A stretch of DNA of 64,000 nucleotides from Pseudomonadota bacterium (GTDB taxonomy: Bacteria > Pseudomonadota > Alphaproteobacteria > Rhodobacterales > Rhodobacteraceae), in assembly GCA_963205235.1 (NCBI GenBank), contig CAUJIP010000123.1, positions 1-64,000 on the forward strand. The letters run 5' to 3'. How positions within the stretch are numbered: position 1 is the stretch's first letter; each line of letters begins with the position of its first letter. The position numbers were made by a program, and so were the translations under genes. Below the pieces are notes generated by a model, which was given only the letters and a program-made list of their open reading frames with translations, was not told the DNA's origin and searched no databases. Shown here in pieces: positions 19,373 to 28,639 of this stretch.

Positions 19373-19594
19373 CTACCGGCGATGCGGGTTCCAGGGGTCA
19401 AAGCCTGTCAGCGGCTGCAAGCCGATATCGCGCCGGATATGGTTGCTGATCGGCGGGTCGGCCATTGCAGACCGGTGCCGCAGCAAACCGCGCGCCAGAA
19501 CCGTGCGCAACACCGGCCAAAGCCCGTGCGTATGAATGATCTCGTCCAACGCAGCGCGCAGCACCGGTTTGTCGAAAGAATGTGTCGGGGTCAT
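19373..19594 (-). CDS. Small hypothetical protein, 73 aa
   Basis: MTPTHSFDKPVLRAALDEIIHTHGLWPVLRTVLARGLLRHRSAMADPPISNHIRRDIGL; composition plausible for a real gene. Confidence 0.5.
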   Translation of the reverse strand: MTPTHSFDKPVLRAALDEIIHTHGLWPVLRTVLARGLLRHRSAMADPPISNHIRRDIGLQPLTGFDPWNPHRR

Positions 19595-19744
19595 GATGTT
19601 CTCCGGCCCCAGATTCGGTGGCCGGTCCCTGTCTGGATGAAAGATGAAACCGACCCGAAGTGGCGGAACAGAGTCCGGCCCTATGGGGTCAGGAATGGCG
19701 ATGCTGGGTGTGCCCGTCGGCCTGATGCCGCCCGGTCAAAGGTG

Positions 19745-19834
19745 TCAGCAGGGACCGGTGGTCCAGCCTGACATCCGATACGCGGCGCAATAGGCCCCAA
19801 GGGCAAAGCCTGGGCGTGCAGTGTTCAACATCAT
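19745..19834 (-). CDS. Candidate small protein, 29 aa
   Basis: MMLNTARPGFALGAYCAAYRMSGWTTGPC*, with GGGAGG Shine-Dalgarno 5 nt before ATGATG. Confidence 0.35.
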   Translation of the reverse strand: MMLNTARPGFALGAYCAAYRMSGWTTGPC

Positions 19835-20066
19835 GACGCCTCCCTTGGTTGCGCGGATCGTTGTCGGTTCCATAGTGCAATCCGGTGCTTCTGGCACCAG
19901 AAATCTGGCGCAGCGCTGGAAATTTGCCGAACCTGTGGCGATCAGGCAACATTCGGCGCAGGACAGCGGCAGAGTTCGCCCGTTGCGCAGCGTTTCGCCC
20001 CGCTCGACGATTGTCATGCTTACAATGGGCCCGAAGCACCCCGACCTTGCCCGTAAGGACCCCTTC

Positions 20067-20762
20067 ATGCGCATCACCTGGCTTGGCCATTCCGGCTTTC
20101 GGATCCAGATCGAACAGGCCGTCCTTCTGGTCGACCCCTGGCTCACCGGCAACCCGCTTTTCCCGGCCGGGCGCGAAGATGAGGCGACGTCAGGCGCGAC
20201 CCATATCCTTCTGACCCACGCCCATGGCGACCACGCCGCCGATGCGGCCCGCCTGGCCCGGAAGCTTGGGATCAAGGTACATTGCATTCATGAATTGTCC
20301 GAATGGATGGGTGCCAACGACCTCTGCGAAACCCTCGGCTTCGGCAAAGGCGGCACGCTGAATTTGAACGGCGCAAAGGTCACCATGGTCAACGCCGTCC
20401 ATTCCTCCAGCATCGACTTTACCGGCAAGGGCCTTCTGCCCGCAGGCGACGCCGCGGGCTTCATGATCGCAGGCGAAGGTCACACGATCTACGTCTCGGG
20501 CGATACCGACTTGATGGCCGACATGGCCTGGATGGGCGAATACCACCAGCCCGACATCGGCATCCTTGCCTGCGGCGGGCATTACACGATGGACATGGAA
20601 CGCGCCGCCTGGGCCGCGCGAAAATGGTTCAACTTCCGCTGGGTGATCCCCTGCCACTACCGGACTTTCGGCCTTCTGGCGCAGGACGCGAGCGTGCTGA
20701 AGGCAGGCCTGCCCGGTATCGAGGTAATCGAACCCGAAGTTCTGGACCCGATCCATATCTGA
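20067..20762 (+). CDS. UPF0173 family metal-dependent hydrolase
   Basis: MRITWLGHSGFRIQIEQAVLLVDPWLTGNPLFP...ILLTHAHGDHAADAARLARK...VIPCHYRTFGLLAQD. Confidence 0.9.
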   Translation: MRITWLGHSGFRIQIEQAVLLVDPWLTGNPLFPAGREDEATSGATHILLTHAHGDHAADAARLARKLGIKVHCIHELSEWMGANDLCETLGFGKGGTLNLNGAKVTMVNAVHSSSIDFTGKGLLPAGDAAGFMIAGEGHTIYVSGDTDLMADMAWMGEYHQPDIGILACGGHYTMDMERAAWAARKWFNFRWVIPCHYRTFGLLAQDASVLKAGLPGIEVIEPEVLDPIHI

Positions 20763-20878
20763 AGAAACCCGCGGCGATGGCCAGCAGGCCCGACCCGAAC
20801 ATCTTTCTCTTCGCCAAATATTCCCGCCGGAGGCACCCGACATTCCCACCCGCGCGCCCCGTCGGGCACCGGGCGCCC

Positions 20879-20901
20879 AAAATTCTTTCTGCAAGAATTT
20901 T
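20879..20901. terminator. Candidate bidirectional terminator between convergent genes
   Basis: AAAATTCTT-tctgc-AAGAATTTT, perfect 9-bp stem. Confidence 0.5.
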
Positions 20902-20919
20902 CCTTGCTGAAGGGCGCCG

Positions 20920-21384
20920 CTACCCCCGCCGGTCCGCGAAGAAGGCCTTCAACAGCGCTTCCGCCTCGTCCCCGCCGATCCCGTCATAGACCTCGGGCAC
21001 ATGGTGGCACTGCGGATGCGAAAACACCCGTGCCCCCACAGAAACACCCCCCGATTTCGGGTCCGCCGCGCCATAGTACAGCCGCCCGATCCGTGCCGCC
21101 GAAATCGCCGCCGCGCACATCGGGCACGGCTCCAGCGTCACGTAAAGGTCATGCCCGCCCAACCGTTCGGACCCGGCCAGCCGACAGGCCTCGCGGATCA
21201 CCAGCATCTCGGCATGGGCCGTCGGGTCCGCCAGTTCCCGCGTCCGGTTGCCCGCCCGCGCCACCACCTCGCCGCCCCGCACGATCACCGCGCCCACCGG
21301 AACCTCGCCCCGCGCCGCCGCCGCCCGCGCCTCGTCCAGCGCCAGCGCCATGAACGACCGGAACCCTTCGCGTTGCTCTTTCAT
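20920..21384 (-). CDS. tadA: tRNA-specific adenosine deaminase
   Basis: GEVPVGAVIVRGGEVVARAGNRTRELADPTAHAEMLVIREA...LYVTLEPCPMCAAAISAARIGRLYYGAADPKSGG. Confidence 0.95.
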   Translation of the reverse strand: MKEQREGFRSFMALALDEARAAAARGEVPVGAVIVRGGEVVARAGNRTRELADPTAHAEMLVIREACRLAGSERLGGHDLYVTLEPCPMCAAAISAARIGRLYYGAADPKSGGVSVGARVFSHPQCHHVPEVYDGIGGDEAEALLKAFFADRRG

Positions 21385-21458
21385 CTGTCCTCAAGTATCC
21401 CACGGGGGTCCGGGGATGTGAAACCCCCGGGGCTGGCCACGCAATCCCTGGCCAAAGG

Positions 21459-22532
21459 ATGAAGCCCATGGCCGGAAAAGAAAAGACCAAAGCCCCCGCA
21501 AAGACCCCGGCAACGGACGCACCTGAAGGCGACCGCATCGCCAAGGTCCTCTCGCGCGCTGGCGTCGCGTCCCGGCGTGAGGCGGAACGGCTGATCGAAA
21601 TGGGCGAAGTCAGCGTCAACGGCAAGGTCATCACCTCTCCGGCCCTGAACGTGACCTCCCGCGACAAGATCACCGTCCGGGGCGAACCCGTGGGCCAGCC
21701 CGAACCCCCGCGCCTGTGGCTTTACTACAAGCCCGAGGGCCTTGTGACCTCGGCCTCCGACGAAAAGGGCCGCGACACCGTTTTCGACCACCTGCCCGAA
21801 GACATGCCCCGCGTGATGTCCGTCGGACGGCTTGACCTCAACTCCGAGGGCCTTCTCCTTCTGACCAATGACGGCGAACTGAAACGCCGCCTTGAACTTC
21901 CCTCGACCGGCTGGCTGCGCAAGTACCGCGTCCGGGTGAACGGCAACCCGACCGAGCCCGAGATCGAACCCCTGCGCAAGGGCATCACGATTGAAGGCGA
22001 GAAATTCCAGCCGATGGAGGTCAAGATCGACCGCCACCAGGGTGCCAATGCCTGGCTGACGATCGGCCTGCGCGAAGGCAAGAACCGCGAAATCCGCCGT
22101 GCGATGGCCCATATCGGCATGACGGTGAACCGGCTGATCCGCACCTCTTACGGCCCCTTCCGCCTGAACGAGATGAAACCGGGCGAGGTTGAAGAGATCA
22201 AGCCGAAGATCCTGCGCGAACAATTGGGCATGACCGAGGCCGATATCCCCACCCCGCCGCGTCCAAGCCGTTTTCCCGATGCAAGACCGGCGGCAAAACC
22301 CGCCAGCCGGACCCGCCGCGACAGTGACGACGACGCAGCAAAGACCAGCGCCAAACCGGTCGCCAAAAGGCCGCTCAAACCCGGCGAGGGGCTGAAACAG
22401 CTGTCCGAGGCATGGAAGACCGCGACCCGGCCCGCATCCGGCGGCGCAAAAACCGGCCCTGCCCATCCGCGCAGCCCTGCACGCCCTGCGTCAAAACCCG
22501 CCCCAAAACCCGGCGGGCCAAAGCGCGGCTGA
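21459..22532 (+). CDS. 23S rRNA pseudouridine synthase, RsuA/RluB family
   Basis: GDRIAKVLSRAGVASRREAERLIEMGEVSVNGKVI (S4)...YYKPEGLVTSASDEKGRDTVFDHLP...VGRLDLNSEGLLLLTNDGEL. Confidence 0.94.
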   Translation: MKPMAGKEKTKAPAKTPATDAPEGDRIAKVLSRAGVASRREAERLIEMGEVSVNGKVITSPALNVTSRDKITVRGEPVGQPEPPRLWLYYKPEGLVTSASDEKGRDTVFDHLPEDMPRVMSVGRLDLNSEGLLLLTNDGELKRRLELPSTGWLRKYRVRVNGNPTEPEIEPLRKGITIEGEKFQPMEVKIDRHQGANAWLTIGLREGKNREIRRAMAHIGMTVNRLIRTSYGPFRLNEMKPGEVEEIKPKILREQLGMTEADIPTPPRPSRFPDARPAAKPASRTRRDSDDDAAKTSAKPVAKRPLKPGEGLKQLSEAWKTATRPASGGAKTGPAHPRSPARPASKPAPKPGGPKRG

Positions 22533-22647
22533 TCCGCAGCCCACGGCCAAGGGGGGAAGAATGCCGCCGATTTCCCCCCTGCCTGACTGGCAAGCGTGAT
22601 CCGGTTCGGCTATCGTCCCCGCAAGTGCCATTTTCAGGGGTGTCGGG

Positions 22648-22731
22648 ATGTCGGGAAGCGGGTTGCGGACCTTGTCACTGGGCCTTCTTGTCGCGCTGAT
22701 CGCCTATGTCGCATGGACCGGGGGCGTGTGA
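22648..22731 (+). CDS. Candidate 27-aa single-TM microprotein
   Basis: MSGSGLRTLSLGLLVALIAYVAWTGGV*; stop TGA overlaps the XpaC start (gTGATGg). Confidence 0.5.
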   Translation: MSGSGLRTLSLGLLVALIAYVAWTGGV

Positions 22732-23600
22732 TGGCAGAACGTTTCGGCGGCAAATATTCACCACAAGGCAGCCAGTCCGGCCATACTCCGATGCAAAGCC
22801 CGTTTCGGGCGCAAGGGTCGGATGGCCAATGGCGGACGACGGTCCTGTTCCTGTCGGCCTTCCTGTTCCTGTTTCCCGCCTTCGGCGACGGCCCACGCGA
22901 CCTGCTGTTCGGCCTGTTGGCCGGGGGCGCGCTGATTCTGGCGGCCTGGCTGACCCGCGAAGGGATCAAGGCCGAAGCGGAATACAACACCCGCACGCTG
23001 GCCCGCCGCCCGGCCCTGCCGCGCAAGCTTTTTGGTGCCGCGATCACCGGCATCGCCCTGTTCCTTGGCGGCATGACTGCGGGGATCGGACTGATCTACC
23101 CAGCGCTTTTCGCCCTTGTCGGCGCGGGCCTGCATCTGGGGGCTTTCGGCCTTGATCCGATGCGCGACAAGGGGATGGAGGGGATCGACGCCTTCCAGAC
23201 CGGCCGTGTCGCCCATGCGGTCGAAGAGGGCGAGGGCTATCTTGCCGGGATGACCGATGCCATCCTGCGCGCAGGCGACCGAAGCCTTGAAAAGCGGGTT
23301 GACCAGTTCACCGCCCAGGCCCGCAAGCTTTTCCGCACGATCGAGGCCGATCCCGGCGATCTGACCGCCGCGCGCAAGTACATGTCGGTCTATCTGATGG
23401 GTGCCCGTGACGCGACGATCAAGTTCGCCGACCACTATGCCCAGACCCGCGATGCCAGCGCCCGTGCAGACTATGAGGCGCTGCTGACCGACCTTGAAAC
23501 CACCTTCGCCGAAAAATCCACCGCTTTCCTGTCGAACAACCGGACCGATCTAGATGTCGAGATTTCCGTGCTGCGCGACCGTCTCAAGTTTGACCATTGA
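22731..23600 (+). CDS. XpaC-like (5-bromo-4-chloroindolyl phosphate hydrolysis family) membrane protein
   Basis: 290 codons, two-TM hairpin N-terminus then helical EGEGYLAGMTDAILRAGDRSLEKRVDQFTAQARKLFRTIEADPGDLTAARKYMSVYLMGARDATIKFADHY; followed by TelA. Confidence 0.8.
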   Translation: MAERFGGKYSPQGSQSGHTPMQSPFRAQGSDGQWRTTVLFLSAFLFLFPAFGDGPRDLLFGLLAGGALILAAWLTREGIKAEAEYNTRTLARRPALPRKLFGAAITGIALFLGGMTAGIGLIYPALFALVGAGLHLGAFGLDPMRDKGMEGIDAFQTGRVAHAVEEGEGYLAGMTDAILRAGDRSLEKRVDQFTAQARKLFRTIEADPGDLTAARKYMSVYLMGARDATIKFADHYAQTRDASARADYEALLTDLETTFAEKSTAFLSNNRTDLDVEISVLRDRLKFDH

Positions 23601-23617
23601 CCCAAGGGGAACGTCCC

Positions 23618-24790
23618 ATGTCCGAAACCATTCAATCCAGCGCCGCCGCTTTGTTAAGCGAAGTCGAGAAGGTCACCGCAACCATCCTGCCGGAACCGAT
23701 GGCCGAAGTCGTGCCGCTGGAATCCGCCCCCGCCCCGCAGGCCGAGGCGATCAAGAAACGGATGGCCGAGGTTGACCTGACCAACACCCAGTCGATCATC
23801 GGCTTCGGGTCGGCAGCGCAGTCCGAATTGCAGGTGATCAGCCAGGCCATGCTGCAGGACGTGAAGAACAAGGACGTCGGCCCCGCAGGCGACAGCTTGC
23901 GTAACATCGTCACCACGATCCGTGGCTTTTCGGTCGATGAAATGGACCTGCGCCGCGATGTCAGCTGGTGGGAAAAGCTTCTGGGCCGCGCCGCTCCTTT
24001 CGCCAAGTTCGTCGCGAAATATGAAGACGTGCAAACCCAGATCGACAAGATCACCACCGATCTTCTGACCCATGAAAACACGCTGCTGAAGGATATCAAA
24101 AGCCTTGATATCCTTTATGAAAAGACGCTCGACTTCTACAATGAACTGGCCCTCTACATTGCTGCGGGCGAGGCGAAGCTGGCCGAAGTCGACGCCAAGG
24201 ACATCCCCGCCAAAGAGGCCGAGGTTGCCAAGGCCCCCGAGGCCGATCAGGTGATGAAGGCGCAGGAACTGCGCGACCTGCGCTCGGCCCGCGACGATCT
24301 GGAACGCCGGGTCCATGACCTGCGGCTGACCCGTCAGGTGACGATGCAATCGCTGCCATCGATCCGGCTGGTGCAGGAAAACGACAAGTCGCTGGTCACC
24401 AAGATCAACTCGACCCTCGTGAATACCGTGCCCCTGTGGGAAACCCAACTCGCGCAGGCCGTGACCATCCAGCGCAGCCGCGAGGCGGCAGAAGCCGTGC
24501 GCGACGCCAATGACCTGACCAACGAACTTCTGAAGTCGAACGCTGAAAACCTGCAACAGGCCAACAAGGTCGTGCGCGAGGAAATGGAACGCGGCGTCTT
24601 CGACATCGAAACCGTCAAGGCCGCCAATGCCACACTGATCGCCACGATCAACGAAAGCCTTGCCATCGCCGACGAAGGCAAATCCCGCCGGGCAGCCGCC
24701 GAGCTCGAGCTGGTGAAGATGGAGGCCGAGTTGCGCGATACACTCGCCGCCGCCAAGGCGCGCAAGCCTGTGCCCGCGACTTCGGCCTGA
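23618..24790 (+). CDS. telA: Toxic anion resistance protein, TelA family
   Basis: IIGFGSAAQSELQVISQAMLQDVKNKDVGPAGDSLRNIVTTIRGFSVDEMDLRRDVSWWEKLLGRAAPFAKFVAKYEDVQTQIDKI; TelA family. Confidence 0.93.
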   Translation: MSETIQSSAAALLSEVEKVTATILPEPMAEVVPLESAPAPQAEAIKKRMAEVDLTNTQSIIGFGSAAQSELQVISQAMLQDVKNKDVGPAGDSLRNIVTTIRGFSVDEMDLRRDVSWWEKLLGRAAPFAKFVAKYEDVQTQIDKITTDLLTHENTLLKDIKSLDILYEKTLDFYNELALYIAAGEAKLAEVDAKDIPAKEAEVAKAPEADQVMKAQELRDLRSARDDLERRVHDLRLTRQVTMQSLPSIRLVQENDKSLVTKINSTLVNTVPLWETQLAQAVTIQRSREAAEAVRDANDLTNELLKSNAENLQQANKVVREEMERGVFDIETVKAANATLIATINESLAIADEGKSRRAAAELELVKMEAELRDTLAAAKARKPVPATSA

Positions 24791-24806
24791 CACGGACGAC
24801 CGGGGC

Positions 24807-25745
24807 ATGAAAGCATATTTCAGGCTGAAGGCAGGTGTGGCAGGGATCGCCTGCCTTGCGCTTGCGGCCTGCGACTATGCCGGATTTGGCCCCGGCCCCC
24901 GCGCCTCGCCCCCCCCAGCGCTGGACATTCCCGCTGTGCCGACGCCGAAAAGTGCTGCGGCAATGGCGTATTACGCGCAAGTGCAGGCAACCCTTCTGCG
25001 CGAAGGCCTGCTGCGCAGCGACCCCGGCAGTGAAATTCCCGTGACGCCAGAGGTGCTGGCGCAGAATTTCCTGAAGGTCGCGCTTTTCGACGAATACCGC
25101 CGCGATGCGACCGGCTTTGTGCCCGAGGAAACCGAAAGCCGCCTGCGCCGCTGGGTCGTGCCGATCCGAGTGTCGGTGCGTTTCGGCCCCAGCGTCCCCG
25201 CCGACCGGCAAGGCACCGATCGCGCCCGGATTGCCAGCCTGATCGACCGGCTGTCGCGGGTCACCGGGCATCCGATGACCATGGACGAGGGAAACCCGAA
25301 CTTCTTCATCCAGATCGTGTCGGAAGACGAACGCGAGGCGCTGGAGCCGACGATCCGCTCGGTCCTGCCCGGACTTTCGGCCGGCGACGTCGCGGGGATC
25401 ACCCGGATGCCGAAATCGACCTATTGCATGGTCTATGCCCTGTCCGAGGGCAACACTGGCGGCTATACCCGCGCCTTCGCGGTGATCCGGGCCGAGCACC
25501 CCGACCTGCTGCGCCTGTCCTGCATGCATGAAGAACTGGCCCAGGGTCTTGGCCTGCCGAACGACAGCCACGAAGCCCGCCCCTCGATCTTCAACGATGA
25601 CGAGGAATTCGCCCTCTTGACCGATCAGGACGAACTTATGCTGCGGATGCTTTACAGCCCCGAGCTTCACCCCGGAATGTCCGTGACCGAAGCCCGCCCC
25701 CTTCTGTTGCCTCTTGCGCGTCGCCTCTTGGGCGGCGAAACTTGA
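24807..25745 (+). CDS. DUF2927-family lipoprotein
   Basis: Lipobox LALAACDY; NFLKVALFDEYRR...RLSRVTGHPM...NFFIQIVSEDE...LSCMHEELAQGLGLPNDSHEARPSIFNDDEEFALLTDQDELMLRMLYSPEL. Confidence 0.8.
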   Translation: MKAYFRLKAGVAGIACLALAACDYAGFGPGPRASPPPALDIPAVPTPKSAAAMAYYAQVQATLLREGLLRSDPGSEIPVTPEVLAQNFLKVALFDEYRRDATGFVPEETESRLRRWVVPIRVSVRFGPSVPADRQGTDRARIASLIDRLSRVTGHPMTMDEGNPNFFIQIVSEDEREALEPTIRSVLPGLSAGDVAGITRMPKSTYCMVYALSEGNTGGYTRAFAVIRAEHPDLLRLSCMHEELAQGLGLPNDSHEARPSIFNDDEEFALLTDQDELMLRMLYSPELHPGMSVTEARPLLLPLARRLLGGET

Positions 25746-25779
25746 TCAGCCCGGAACGGGCCCTGTACGGAGTTAGCCC

Positions 25780-26892
25780 ATGGTCTTCGATTTTCTCAAA
25801 GGCGAATTCATCGACGTCATCTCTTGGCTGGATGACACGCGTGATACGATGGTCTGGCGCTTTGACCGGCGCGGGCAGGCGATCAAGATGGGTGCCAAGC
25901 TGACCGTTCGCGAAGGCCAGGCCGCCGTCTTCATCCACGAAGGCCAACTGGCGGATGTCTTCACCCCCGGTCTCTATCAGCTTGAGACCAACAACATGCC
26001 GATCATGACCACGTTGCAGCACTGGTCCCACGGCTTCCAAAGCCCGTTCAAGTCCGAGGTCTATTTCGTCTCGACCACCCGGTTCAATGACCAGAAATGG
26101 GGCACCAAGAACCCGATCATGGCGCGTGACCCCGAATTCGGCCCGGTCCGCATCCGCGCTTTCGGCACCTATTCGATGCGGGTGACCGACCCCGGCAAGT
26201 TCATGACCGAAATCGTCGGCACCGACGGCGAATTCACCACCGACGAGGTGACGAACCAGATCCGTAATCAGATCGTGCAGTCCGCCAGCCAGGCCTTGGC
26301 GGCTTCGGGCATTCCCGTCCTGGACATGGCCGCGAACCTGGAGGACCTGGGCAAGATCATCGCCGAAAAGATCACCCCCAAGGTCGGCGAATACGGGCTG
26401 TCGATCCCGGAATTCTACATTGAAAACATCAGCCTGCCCGAAGAGGTGGAAAAGGCGATGGACAAGCGCAGCTCCATCGGCGTTGTCGGGGACCTGAACA
26501 AATACATGCAGTTCAACGCCGCCGAGGCGCTGAACCAGCCGGGCGGCGCGATGGGCGCGGCCATGGGCACCGGTCTTGGCGCGGGCATCGGTTTCAACAT
26601 GGCGGCGCAGGCCGCTGGCCCTTGGGGCGCGGCCCAGCCGCCCGCTGCCCCGGCCGCCGCAGCCCCGCCACCGCCGCCCCCGCCGCCTGCGGGCAAGCAG
26701 TGGCACCTTGCCGAAAACGGCGCGACCCAGGGCCCCTTTGGCGACGCCGACCTGCGCCGTCTGGCCATGGAAGGCCGCTTTACCCGCGCCACGATGGTCT
26801 GGAGCCAAGGCCAGGATGGCTGGAAGATGGCCGCCGAGACTGAACTGGCCGCTCTTCTGGACAGCCTGCCCCCGCCGCCCCCCAAACCCTGA
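25780..26892 (+). CDS. SPFH-domain protein with C-terminal GYF-like domain
   Basis: MVFDFLKGEFIDVISWLDDTRDTMVWRFDRRGQAIKMGAKLTVREGQAAVFIHEGQLADVF...; Pro/Ala linker; KQWHLAENGATQGPFGDADLRRLAMEGRFTRATMVWSQGQDGWKMAAE (GYF_2-like). Confidence 0.88.
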   Translation: MVFDFLKGEFIDVISWLDDTRDTMVWRFDRRGQAIKMGAKLTVREGQAAVFIHEGQLADVFTPGLYQLETNNMPIMTTLQHWSHGFQSPFKSEVYFVSTTRFNDQKWGTKNPIMARDPEFGPVRIRAFGTYSMRVTDPGKFMTEIVGTDGEFTTDEVTNQIRNQIVQSASQALAASGIPVLDMAANLEDLGKIIAEKITPKVGEYGLSIPEFYIENISLPEEVEKAMDKRSSIGVVGDLNKYMQFNAAEALNQPGGAMGAAMGTGLGAGIGFNMAAQAAGPWGAAQPPAAPAAAAPPPPPPPPAGKQWHLAENGATQGPFGDADLRRLAMEGRFTRATMVWSQGQDGWKMAAETELAALLDSLPPPPPKP

Positions 26893-26900
26893 GTGACTGA

Positions 26901-28076
26901 ATGGCCGCCGAAGAAGAAGAACACCGCTGGCCCTGCTCGCAATGCGGTGCCAAACTCCGCTACTCTCCAGGCCAGAAAAGCCTGACCTGCGATCATTGCG
27001 GCCATGAACAGGCGATCCCTGAAGCTGTCGATGGCGCCAAGACCCGCGCTTTCAGGGAACTTGACCTTGCGCGGGGCCTGGCCGACGACCTGCCCACCGG
27101 CACGGTCGAGGATGTCCGCACCACCTCTTGCCCCTCTTGCGGTGCCCAGATCGAAGTTACGGGGGCCACCCATGCCACCGAATGCCCGTTCTGCGCCACG
27201 CCCGTGGTGCTGGACACCGGCACCCACCGCCTGATCAAGCCGCAGGCCGTCTTGCCCTTCAAACTTTCGGAACCCGAAGCCCGCAAGCAGATGATCGACT
27301 GGATGGGCAAGCTCTGGTTCGCGCCGAACGGGCTTTTGGAATATTCCCGCAAGGGCCGCGCGATGAACGGGGTCTATGTGCCCTATTGGACCTTCGACGC
27401 CGATACCGCGTCTGACTATACCGGCCAGCGCGGCGAACATTACTGGGAAACCGAACATTATACGGTCACCGTCAACGGCAAGTCCGAATCCCGCACCCGA
27501 CAGGTGCAGAAGACCCGCTGGTATTCCGCCTCGGGCCATGTGGCGCGCGATTTCGACGATGTCCTCGTCATCGCCTCGCACGCCCTGCCAAAAACGCTGG
27601 CCGACAATCTGGAGCCCTGGACTCTGGGCGAACTTGCGCCCTACAGCCCCGAATACCTCGCCGGGTTTCAGGCCGAGGGCTATACCGTCAGTCTTGCCGA
27701 TGGCCATGTCGAAGGCCGCCAGCGCATGTCCCGGGTGATCCATGACGACGTCTGCCGCGACATCGGCGGGGATGAACAACGGGTTCATTCGGTGAATACC
27801 GCCTGGTCCGATGAAACCTTCAAACATGTGCTCTTGCCGGTCTGGATGGCTGCCTACAAGTACAACGCCAAAAGCTACCGTTTCCTGGTGAACGGCCAGA
27901 CGGGCGAGGTGCAGGGCGAACGGCCATGGTCGATCTGGAAGATCGGCTTTGCCGTTGCGGGCGTCGTGGCCGTCATTGCCGCCGCGATCTACCTGATCGG
28001 CCCGGAAAAGCTTGGCTTTGTGGCGGAAAGTGTGGGGGGCCGCATCCCCTATATCAACCTTGAAGGAACAGAGTGA
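26901..28076 (+). CDS. Multi-zinc-ribbon protein with C-terminal TM helix
   Basis: CSQCGAKLRYSPGQKSLTCDHCG; CPSCGAQIEVTGATHATECPFC; C-terminal FAVAGVVAVIAAAIYLIG. Confidence 0.82.
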   Translation: MAAEEEEHRWPCSQCGAKLRYSPGQKSLTCDHCGHEQAIPEAVDGAKTRAFRELDLARGLADDLPTGTVEDVRTTSCPSCGAQIEVTGATHATECPFCATPVVLDTGTHRLIKPQAVLPFKLSEPEARKQMIDWMGKLWFAPNGLLEYSRKGRAMNGVYVPYWTFDADTASDYTGQRGEHYWETEHYTVTVNGKSESRTRQVQKTRWYSASGHVARDFDDVLVIASHALPKTLADNLEPWTLGELAPYSPEYLAGFQAEGYTVSLADGHVEGRQRMSRVIHDDVCRDIGGDEQRVHSVNTAWSDETFKHVLLPVWMAAYKYNAKSYRFLVNGQTGEVQGERPWSIWKIGFAVAGVVAVIAAAIYLIGPEKLGFVAESVGGRIPYINLEGTE

Positions 28077-28155
28077 CGACCGCCGGAACAGGGCCTGACA
28101 ATTTTCCTGCAGGCACCACCGATCCATGCCATGCTGGCCAAACGGAGGACCGCAC

Positions 28156-28473
28156 ATGCCCAGCATTTCCAAGGATTTCCACGGCCAGACCGTGATCACT
28201 ACCTTCGAGACCACCCCCGCCATGGCCTTCGATCTGGTCGAGGCGCTGGAAGCCGCCTATCGCGACTGCATCCGGCACCAGCCGGGCTATATCGCGGCGG
28301 GTCTGCACATGAACGACGCCCGCACGCGGATCTGCAACTATTCGCAATGGCAACGGCGCGAGGATTACCAGGCGATGCTCCGCACCCCCGAAATGCGCGA
28401 GAGGAACCGCAAGATCAACGAACTCTGCAAAGGCTTCGAACCGGTGATGTACGAAGTCGTCGGCGTCTTCTGA
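28156..28473 (+). CDS. Antibiotic biosynthesis monooxygenase-like protein
   Basis: 106 codons; AAYRDCIRHQPGYIAAGLHMNDARTRICNYSQWQRREDYQAMLRTPEMRERN. Confidence 0.75.
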   Translation: MPSISKDFHGQTVITTFETTPAMAFDLVEALEAAYRDCIRHQPGYIAAGLHMNDARTRICNYSQWQRREDYQAMLRTPEMRERNRKINELCKGFEPVMYEVVGVF

Positions 28474-28639
28474 CCCCACCCCGGAACGCCAGCCTTGCCG
28501 CGATGGTCCGGACGGATTGATCCGGCCAGATGGTCTTGCAGACTGCGTCGGCGCACATCTTCCGGTTGCGGCGCAGGCCCGATCTGGCCTAGGCATTGGG
28601 CCAATCCGCACCAACGCGCCCATCCTGATCGGAGCCCCG

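Noticed and set aside
26415-28223. 602-aa minus-strand ORF opposite the SPFH and zinc-ribbon genes
   Set aside because: Antisense shadow of well-supported plus-strand genes; no recognisable motifs.
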